Shown: one piece after another, positions 56,636 to 64,000 of the stretch
Layout of the letters: every line of letters begins with the position of its first letter
Position numbering within the stretch: the first letter of the stretch is position 1
NCBI GenBank assembly: GCA_012184525.1
Contig: WOFQ01000004.1
Coordinates: 992,001-1,056,000 of the forward strand
Origin: Xenoacremonium recifei
Taxonomy: Eukaryota > Ascomycota > Sordariomycetes > Hypocreales > Nectriaceae
Direction of reading: 5' to 3'
DNA: 64,000 nt
Translations under genes and position numbers: made by a program
Notes under the pieces: generated by a model
Database searches by the model: none
The model's input: the letters and a program-made list of their open reading frames with translations, nothing else
Told to the model about the DNA's origin: nothing

Positions 56636-57123
56636 GGTCGCAGCACGCGCATGGACGATTGCGCCGGGATCGCAGCTTCTCTGCGTAGAATCCGCTACCA
56701 ATTCATGGGATCTATACTCATAGAGGAGGCAGTAGGTATGGTATAGTGGGCTGCTTGCTGGCTTGTCGGTGCCGAATGGCGATGGTGGTGGATCGACAGC
56801 GGTTGGAGGAGCAACGAGGAGGATCCTGGAGCGCGTCGCAGCGCGTAAAGTGATTTGAGATGAACAGCTGCCCGTGATCAGGGTCAGGCACGCTGGATGG
56901 AAGAAACCCCCCACCTTTAGCGGGAGGTTACAGCGGATCGCTCCCCGTAATCGTCCAGGCTCCCGCTCCGAGTTAGCGGTTCAGCCGCCATCTCCAATCC
57001 CCGCCACTTGACCTATCGATCGCATGCTGCCTTCGTCATCCCGTCTTCAACCGCAAGTTATCAACTCTCCTTCTCTGCAAACCCTCCACAACCTCCCCGA
57101 CATGCCACATCCACACCGATAAG
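56636..57123. promoter_or_regulatory. Divergent promoter of scm3 and atg6
   Basis: 488 bp between the scm3 start (-) and the atg6 ATG (+). C-rich runs close to the atg6 start suggest a leader. No TATA box is clear. Confidence 0.5.
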
Positions 57124-58669
57124 ATGTACTGCCAAAAATGTCGCCAGCCGCTGAAGCTGGACGGCTCTCTAGACGACCTGAACCCAGCTGCCTACGACCT
57201 CCTCATCTGTGAGCATCCTCGTCCTAGCATCTGCCAGAGCGTCCAGCACTAACCAGACGCCACCTGAAGCCTCCTCCTCTCCCCATACGATAAATAAGCC
57301 TCCGGCGTCGCGGCCGCCACCGGTCGTTCAGGCGCAAGAAAAGCCCCGAAGGTCTCTCTACGACCGAATCTCTCGAAATGCCGGGCCACCTACCTTCAAG
57401 CGAAACTCGAGTGGACATACTCGAGATTCGTCCATGTCCTTCATCTACCTCACCGAATCACAAGTTGGACAGCCGCAACAACAGCCTCAAACACAACTCT
57501 CAGCTCCCGATCGACCTTCAACCCCTTCCAAGCTTCGACGTTCGAGCTCGAGCCGGCCCAGGGACGACCAAGACGCACCCCACGCGGACGAGATGGACAG
57601 GATAAACCGGCTGTTCGAGATCCTCTCTGCCAGATCCGACATCGACCATCCGATCTGCGTCGAGTGTACAGAACTCCTAATTGATGGCTTGCAGAAGAAG
57701 CTGGACGCCGCCTCGAAGGAGCGGGATATGTATGCGACGTATCTCAAGGAGGTTCGAGCGAGCCAACCGAGCGAGGATGATATTATGGCCCAAGAGTCTG
57801 CTCTGAAGAAAGCAGAGCAAGACAAAGCCGATGCTCTTAACGAGCTGAAGAAGCTAGAGGCCGAGAAAGGGGCCCTCGATGAAGAGATTCTTGCGCTCGA
57901 GGAAGAGTCCCGGCAGCTAGACCAAGAGGAGGAAAAGTTCTGGAGGGAAAGGAACGATTTCGCGACACAGATGGCACAGTTCCAGTCGGAGCGAGATAGC
58001 GTCAACGCCAAGTACAGCAATGACTCCCAGCTGTTGGACAAGCTGTCCCGATCCAATGTGTACAACGACACTTTCTGTATCAGCCACGACGGAAGCTTTG
58101 CCACAATCAACGGACTCCGCTTGGGTCGTCTGTCCAATAAGCCTGTGGATTGGCCCGAGATCAACGCGGCTTGGGGACACGCCCTGCTGTTGCTGGTCAC
58201 GGTTGCAGAGAAGCTGGGATACAGGTTCGACGGATACGATCCCCAGCCGATGGGCAGCACCTCCAAGATTATTCGCTACGAGATTCCCAGCCCAGCATCG
58301 AGTCGACTAGGCGGCCGCGTCGTACAGCCAACACCTAAGAAGCACGTCCTGGAACTATACAGCTCTGGAGACATGCCACTGGGGCTGACTTTTATGCACC
58401 GCAAGTTCGACAACGCCATGGTGGGCTTCTTAGAACTGGTACGACAGCTGGGCGTCTTTGTCGAACGTGAGACCAAGGCACTGGGCAATCCGTTGTGCTT
58501 GCCCTACCGCATCGACGGAGACAAGATCGCGGATGTGAGCATCAAGCTCGGCATTGCGCAGGACGACGGATGGACGAAGGCGTGTAAGCTCACTCTCACT
58601 TGCTGCAAGTTCCTGCTGGCACATGCCAGTAATGTGACGGCGAGTGCGAGGACAGCAGCGGCCAATTAA
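57124..58669 (+). CDS. atg6: Beclin 1 orthologue Atg6/Vps30
   Basis: Subunit of class III PI3-kinase complexes I and II. Two exons, join(57124..57208,57270..58669), give 494 aa. The first exon encodes MYCQKCRQPLKLDGSLDDLN, with the CXXC pair and the typical DLNPAAYDLL; the intron is 61 nt with branch CTAAC, and the AG used is the second one after the branch (GAAG), since the first leads to a stop. A conserved SMSFIYLTESQV stretch lies about residue 95. A coiled coil covers about 185-280, followed by the C-terminal BARA domain (YNDTFCISHDGSFATINGLR, WPEINAAWGHALLL, LTFMHRKFDNAM). It diverges from scm3. Confidence 0.94.
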
Positions 58670-59820
58670 GGCTTCTCAATGATGGTGGGCACTTCTCAGA
58701 TTCGTATCGTTGGCGTTTACAGCAGGCTTGGGGGGCCTCGTTGGACTGGGTCTCGCATCTTTTGGGTTCTTTGGCATACAGCATCTTGGCATGTATTGGT
58801 GGGATTTGGTCACGATGACCGTCAAAGACGCAACATGATACCTCAACTTTCACATTGTAGCAACTCTGTCCGATATCTCATGAAAGTCACCAGCACTTTC
58901 TATCTCTTGTGACTCACTTGAAGCACCCTCTTTCTGCACTTGAAGTCGAGAACGCGCCATTCACAAAAGGGTGGCTTGCGTCTTCCCAACTTGGTTCGCA
59001 TCCCGAGGCCGCCTCGTCAACAGCCTCAGTCTTCACAAGCAAGTAAGCTATCACTCCTCAGCGCTCACATCCATGCATTCAGCTCCCCCCACATGAGACA
59101 GCACTTGAAGCACCTGCGCCCGCTACTACAATAGCGCACACCAACGAGAAGCTGCAGTGGATCTAGGACTCAGGCAGTGTAGGCAGTAGTGAGGGGCAGT
59201 GCAAGGGAGACCGCCGAAGGGTGCCACAGGGCTGAGGATCTGGTGATGATCATTGGTGATGGCGGTTGAGACGAGATCCATGTGCGATGGAACGGTAGTG
59301 AAGCGTGCATGGCTGGAGGGCCTTCGGGGGCCTTTGGTCACTCTGCGCAGCTGCTTCCTGAGGCATCCCCGGTGATGTCCAGGCATTCCTGCATCTCTAC
59401 CCCAGAGCTTCCCTCGGATTGGAGGGCAGGCACGATCCACTGCGGCGCTGCTGCCTTGCACACCGACGATGAATGATGACCGTGCATGCAGGAGTGAAGG
59501 TGCTTTGGGTGCCTCTTGCCTTGACTCGAGGCCTCATGCCGCCTTACCTAATGAATGTCGTGCATCCATGTAACAGATATAAGACGGCGGAACATTCGTC
59601 TTCCTTCATCGCCTCCTCTCCGTCCCTCCTCAGCTCGACCTCATCTGCCCTTCCATCTCAATCCCCGGGTTGACCTTCAATCATCTAGCCAAGCTATCTA
59701 TCTTTCACTTCTCCCAGCGTAATTCACTCTTCGTCCCTCTGTATTCATAAGTGCCTTTCTTCTCTCTTCGTGTATCAGCTAGCCTACCCTCCATCTTCTC
59801 ACGTCTTCATCATTCCCAAC
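58670..59820. other. Intergenic region upstream of AAA ATPase gene
   Basis: 1.15 kb with the atg6 3' flank on the left. On the right is a probable promoter: GATATAAGAC at 59576-59585 and a C/T-rich leader from 59600 to 59820. Open frames in between are short and unconvincing. Confidence 0.5.
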
Positions 59821-62253
59821 ATGGCTGAAGTTCACGAGCTCCGTGTGGTTGCGGACGACTCTGACTCGGATGTCAGCTCCATGGCGAGCTTCGAACGGCT
59901 CCCTCGCGCGAGGGTCATGAACAACAAGCCCAAGACCAAGGAGGTTCTCAAGGTTGACGGCAAGGTCCCAGACGTCCTCTATGCCCTCAAGTACATCGGC
60001 TGGAACGATAGGGTTGTTGAGTATCGCCAGAGCACTGTCCCGTTCAAGGACATCCCCGAATGGGATAGCGACGTCGACCCAGACGAGGAGGGCGTCCCAG
60101 TCGAGAAGCCCGTCATCGAGATTGTCACAAAGGTCCTCACTGATAGAGCTCCCTCTCACGGCCGCCGTCGCCGCGGTGGCCCTCCTGGCCAGCAAGAGCG
60201 CCCCATCACTGAGAGCTTCGAGCAGCGTGATTACCGCTGTGACGACTATTATTCAGACGATGAAGAGGGCCTGGAGGCATCGAGTCCTGAGATCGCCCGC
60301 CCCTTCATGATCATCCACTCGGAGCATCTCATCAATGCCCTCAGAGCTGTTGTCAGCTATTACCCATACATCAGCCTCAGCGGCAAGACTGTCAACGTCA
60401 ACTCGCCCTATCGAGTGCTTTACCACCACCGCCGCGAGCTGGCCGAGTACAGAGACAAGCAGCCAGCCGCTCATGATGCCGAGTACGCGGCTACTACTGT
60501 CTCCCACATCAACATCCTCCTTGACTTCCTTGAGCTAAACCTCGGCAAGGAGATCAAGCAGGAGGAGGCCCGCCACCAACTGCCCACGCCTATGACTACT
60601 TTCGAATACTTCTGGCTTCTTCTCAAGCCTGGCGACGTCATCTACGCCAAGCGTTATGACATCTGGACCCCATTCGTCATTAGCAGTGTCCGAGTGAATC
60701 CTCATGTCTCTGGCCCATACGACGTCTACAATGTCAGCTGTTGGCTGTTGGAGTCCAATGGAACCAAGATGAACCGCTTCATGTATGGCTTCAATGTCTC
60801 ACCATGGCTGGGCGAGCAGGCAATCTCGAGCTTGCCCGTCATCCCGGCTGATTACTGGCCTGAAGACTTGGAGGAACAGGGCGGCATGACGATGCGCGAG
60901 AAGTCCATTGAGCTTGGCAAGCTCTACTGGGACCTTTTGAAGCGTCCTACTTACATGGAGTACGAAGGCCTCCTCGCCAACTCCGGGATGGGCAACAAGC
61001 AGGCCCGCGGCCCGACTGGCTTCATGCGTGGTCGTGTCATCTGCGATGCTCCAGGATTTGATTCATACTTCGACATGGGACCGGACTGCATGCGAGGCAT
61101 GAACCGCTATCACCGCATCAACTATGGACAGGTCTCCCCTCCCATCAAGGATCACCTTCCCAGGAACAAGCCCTGCTGTGGTTGCCGTGCCTGCGCTGAA
61201 GATCGTCCTACTGCCAACGACAGCCCCTATCTTGGTTTCGAGGACCTCAACCCCCTTCGGGACTCTCCTCCGGATAGCGAGCTCTTCTACCTCGTTTGTA
61301 GCAATACCATTCCTGGATTTATCCTGGGCGACCGCCGCTGGGGTCATCTGAACCTGAACAACCTCAAGCCGCTCAAGACCGACAAGGAGGCCTTCAAGTA
61401 CCTGGTCCTCGATGACGAAGTCAAGATGACCGTCAAGGCTCTGATTGGCAAGTTCGCTACGGACCTCGGGAATGGAACAATTTCTCCTTGGGGCAACGAC
61501 TTCGTCCGCAACAAGGGAGAGGGCCGCATTTTCCTCCTTCATGGTGCACCTGGTGTCGGCAAGACCTGCACTGCTGAGTGTGTTGCCGAATTGACCAACC
61601 GGCCGCTGATTGCGCTCACAAGCGGTGACCTGAGTGTCGACTCCTTCAATATCGAGCAGAACCTCAGCTACTTCCTGGAGCTGGGCCAGCGCTACGGCGC
61701 CCTGGTCCTCCTCGATGAGGCCGACGTCTACCTTGAGCGCCGCCGTTCCAAGGATATCTCCCGCAACGGCCTCGTCTCCGTCTTCCTTCGCGCCCTCGAG
61801 TACTACCGTGGTGTGCTCTTCTTGACCACCAACCGCGTTCAGTCCTTCGATGGTGCGTTCCTCAGCCGAATCCACGTCGCGCTGCATTACCAGAACCTCC
61901 GCGATGAGGACCGCGAGCGCATCTGGGCAACCAACTTTGACCGCCTCGACCGTGATTCTAGCGGCCGCGTCCATGTCTCTGGCGCCGCTCGCGACTTTGT
62001 CTGGAACAGTCGCGACGTCAACAGCCTCAAGTGGAACGGTCGTGAGATCCGTAATGCTATGCAGACTGCTCTCGCTCTTGCGGAGGCTGAGGCTCAGGAC
62101 GAGAATACCGAACGCATCACCATCTCCGAGAAGCACCTCCGCGCTGTCGTCAAGATGAGCCGTGGTTTCCGGGACTACATCAAGGGTTCGATTGCCCTGG
62201 ATGGTACGGCTGATGGTGACGCCGGATACCAGTCCGACGACGAGGACAGGTAG
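59821..62253 (+). CDS. AAA-family ATPase with long N-terminal region
   Basis: Intronless, 810 aa from the ATG at 59821 (MAEVHELRVVADDSD); an upstream in-frame start at 59770 lies in the leader. The N-terminal 550 residues contain a region (about 195-390: EHLINALRAVVSYYPYISLS, then FEYFWLLLKPGDVIYAKRYD) that I associate with the fungal DUF7025 family; I could not check it. The AAA module has Walker A HGAPGVGKT (574-582), Walker B LVLLDEAD (D632, E633), a sensor 1 FLTTNRV and an FLSRIHVAL arginine-finger region. The C-terminal domain includes REIRNAMQTALALAE. Such genes are often multicopy in filamentous fungi and their role is mostly unknown. Confidence 0.88.
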   Translation: MAEVHELRVVADDSDSDVSSMASFERLPRARVMNNKPKTKEVLKVDGKVPDVLYALKYIGWNDRVVEYRQSTVPFKDIPEWDSDVDPDEEGVPVEKPVIEIVTKVLTDRAPSHGRRRRGGPPGQQERPITESFEQRDYRCDDYYSDDEEGLEASSPEIARPFMIIHSEHLINALRAVVSYYPYISLSGKTVNVNSPYRVLYHHRRELAEYRDKQPAAHDAEYAATTVSHINILLDFLELNLGKEIKQEEARHQLPTPMTTFEYFWLLLKPGDVIYAKRYDIWTPFVISSVRVNPHVSGPYDVYNVSCWLLESNGTKMNRFMYGFNVSPWLGEQAISSLPVIPADYWPEDLEEQGGMTMREKSIELGKLYWDLLKRPTYMEYEGLLANSGMGNKQARGPTGFMRGRVICDAPGFDSYFDMGPDCMRGMNRYHRINYGQVSPPIKDHLPRNKPCCGCRACAEDRPTANDSPYLGFEDLNPLRDSPPDSELFYLVCSNTIPGFILGDRRWGHLNLNNLKPLKTDKEAFKYLVLDDEVKMTVKALIGKFATDLGNGTISPWGNDFVRNKGEGRIFLLHGAPGVGKTCTAECVAELTNRPLIALTSGDLSVDSFNIEQNLSYFLELGQRYGALVLLDEADVYLERRRSKDISRNGLVSVFLRALEYYRGVLFLTTNRVQSFDGAFLSRIHVALHYQNLRDEDRERIWATNFDRLDRDSSGRVHVSGAARDFVWNSRDVNSLKWNGREIRNAMQTALALAEAEAQDENTERITISEKHLRAVVKMSRGFRDYIKGSIALDGTADGDAGYQSDDEDR

Positions 62254-62714
62254 AAACTGCCTCCGCGTCGTGCGAAGACGAAGAACCCGCCTATCTCAAT
62301 ATTCGATGCTTGCCCCCAATTGTCCAATATTGATTGGGGCGATGAATATACACTGCTTTCTGAAGCGTATGAAGCGCAATGGCTATGAAGATTTAAGCAG
62401 CCAGGGCCATTTTCAAAAGGATATCTCCTTTCACTTTCACAATCGGCGGGATCACCGAATTTAGCACAATGACGGATATTTGCTCTCATTTTCTCTTATG
62501 TAGCGATCAGGCCCAGGAACTAGTAGCAGTAACGACTTTCTTAATGAATTTTATAATCAATCAGACAGATAGCTGAGATATAAAAATCGCAAATTCTTGG
62601 CAAACTTGTGCAAACCATAACTTTTTCCTCCTGTATGTGCTCTAGACCACTATCAAAACAGCATACGCACGAAATGTCTCCGTATATCCTGGTGTATCCC
62701 CATTTCTAGCTACT
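62254..62714. other. Convergent 3' region
   Basis: 461 bp between the AAA ATPase and the ABC transporter stop codons. AT-rich from 62500. No gene or RNA is seen. Confidence 0.5.
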
Positions 62715-64000
62715 TTATCCGAAAATAGTCTGCTTCAACTTCTCTTTTTCGCCGCTGTTCTCACACATGTCGCGGAACATGCCCTCCTTCTCCCACAAGT
62801 CCTTGGGGGTACCAAACTCAGCGACACCACCATCGCTCAGGACAAGAATGCGGTCAAAGTCAGCAATAGTGCTGAGACGGTGAGCAATGACGATGAGCGT
62901 GCTGTCTGTGAACTCCTCGCGGATGCTGCGCTGGATGAGCGCGTCGGTGGTCATGTCGACTGCCGAGGTGGCCTCGTCGAGGACCATGATTTTGGGGCGG
63001 GAGACGATGGCACGGGCGAGGCAAAGGAGCTGGCGCTGGCCTTGCGAGAGGTTGCCGCCGGACTCAGAGATGGGGCTGGCGAGGTCGCGGAAGATGTTGG
63101 CGTTCTTAGGCGCGAGGGTAGATGTGGCGGCTGAGGAAGGCTCGTTGGCAGGCGTGACGGGCTGAGAGTCGATGAGGTGAACTCGCGAGAGTGAGTCGCG
63201 GAGCTCCTCGTCGGTGTGGTCGTCGAAGGGGTCAAGGTTAGAGCGAACAGTCCCTGAGAACAAGACGGGGTCCTATAAGTTGGTTAGCGAGTGATTTTAG
63301 AAGTGGCGGCTCATTATATTCACCTGAGGGATGATCGCTAGTCGAGATCGCAGGCTATGCAAATCAATCTTAGAGATATCCAAACCGTCGATAACAACGT
63401 TTCCGGATCGAGCCTCGAGGAACCGGAAGAGAGCCAGTGTCAGGGACGACTTTCCAGCGCCAGTCCGCCCAACTACGCCGATCCGTTCGTTGTTGTTGAC
63501 AGTAAAAGAAATACCCTTCAAGACAGGGGGCAGATCTTCGGCATAGCTAACTACGAGGTCGTTGACCGCCATCTTACCCGTCGTGGGCCAAGAAGCAGGC
63601 GGTTTCTCTCCATCCTGAGCTTCAGTCTTCAACTCAGTGTACTCAACGACACGCTCAGTCGAGTTCATGTTGAGCTCCATGCTGGCGTAGTTGCGGATTG
63701 TCCACAGAATGTTGCCGGCAAATTCCAAAGCGAAGGAGAGCGTAAATCCAGCGAGGGCTGCATCCATGTTCGGTGTGATGATGATGATAACGCCGACGAG
63801 GGTGGAAAAGATGGTCCCAATAAGAGCCATGCGGAATCCCATCCATCGGTTGACAAGCCACATGTAAAGCGCAATCATATCCCAAGAATCAAGGTTTCGG
63901 AACATTCTGTCGACGTAAACACTAGTCTTCTGGAAACCTCGGATCGTAGACATGCCGGATAGAGCAGCGTTGAAAAGCTCAAAGACCGGAGACTTGGCAT
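62715..64000 (-). CDS. ABC transporter, C-family (MRP/Ycf1-like), 3' part
   Basis: Partial: the 5' end lies beyond 64000. Two exons visible, complement(join(62715..63272,63324..>64000)); the 51-nt intron has GTGAAT and ATAG ends in phase 0. About 411 residues are seen. First comes the end of the second membrane domain ([20 protein letters not shown] and several hydrophobic segments). The second nucleotide-binding domain has Walker [10 protein letters not shown], signature LSQGQRQL, Walker [13 protein letters not shown] and H-loop [22 protein letters not shown] stretch after the Q-loop is characteristic of ABCC full transporters. A Pro/Ala/Ser-rich insert (about 30 residues, [15 protein letters not shown]) follows. 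The protein probably moves glutathione conjugates or other organic anions at the vacuole or plasma membrane. The substrate cannot be read from this. Confidence 0.93.

Noticed and set aside
57209..57239. 31-nt intron for atg6 using the AG at 57239
   Set aside because: It keeps frame but is too short for a fungal intron and has no branch point; the 61-nt alternative has CTAAC and also keeps frame.

Overview
This window is nuclear DNA from a filamentous ascomycete, most likely a Sordariomycete and probably Hypocreales. The evidence is dense genes on both strands, short (about 50-85 nt) GT-AG introns with CTAAC/CTGAC branch points, a nuclear tRNA, and fungal versions of Spc7, Scm3, Atg14, Mic60 and Bud27. 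I cannot name the genus. I see no mobile element, CRISPR array or secondary-metabolite cluster. All exon joins were worked out by hand from splice signals and reading-frame continuity.

Layout. 1-3435 holds no gene I can support. 3436-12119: a conserved hypothetical gene (-) diverging from the mitochondrial isoleucyl-tRNA synthetase gene (+), then a 1216-residue orphan with a C-terminal membrane anchor (+). 12600-19697: the SAC1 phosphoinositide phosphatase (-), diverging from a Rab5 GTPase (+), then MIC60 (+). 20081-23350: two folylpolyglutamate synthase paralogues in convergent (tail-to-tail) orientation. 23993-29354: a double GFA-domain protein (-), a Bud27/URI prefoldin (+) and a tiny cysteine-rich protein (+) behind a 1.7-kb upstream region. 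30064-37936: tRNA-Val(AAC) (-), a twin-CX9C protein (-), ribosomal protein uS17/RPS11 (-) with an intron inside its start codon, and the kinetochore gene spc7 (+) sharing the RPS11 promoter. 39443-43102: an orphan multi-pass, proline-rich protein with an in-frame TAG. 43103-46819: a G-poor tract of degenerate tandem repeats. 46820-58669: atg14 (-), two small conserved hypothetical genes (+), CK2 alpha (+), the CENP-A chaperone scm3 (-) and atg6/beclin (+). 59821-62253: an AAA ATPase (+). 62715-64000: the 3' part of an ABCC-type transporter gene (-), cut by the window edge.

How the genes relate. Most are housekeeping genes. Several touch one theme, phosphoinositide and autophagy membrane traffic: Sac1 removes PI4P, Rab5 recruits class III PI3-kinase, and Atg6 and Atg14 are two subunits of PI3-kinase complex I. 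A second theme is the centromere: Spc7 is an outer-kinetochore scaffold and Scm3 is a CENP-A chaperone. The most unusual sequence is the orphan gene at 39.4-43.1 kb with the repeat tract behind it. That tract includes a perfectly phased 13-bp array and a mosaic array built from 27-bp and 20-bp units.
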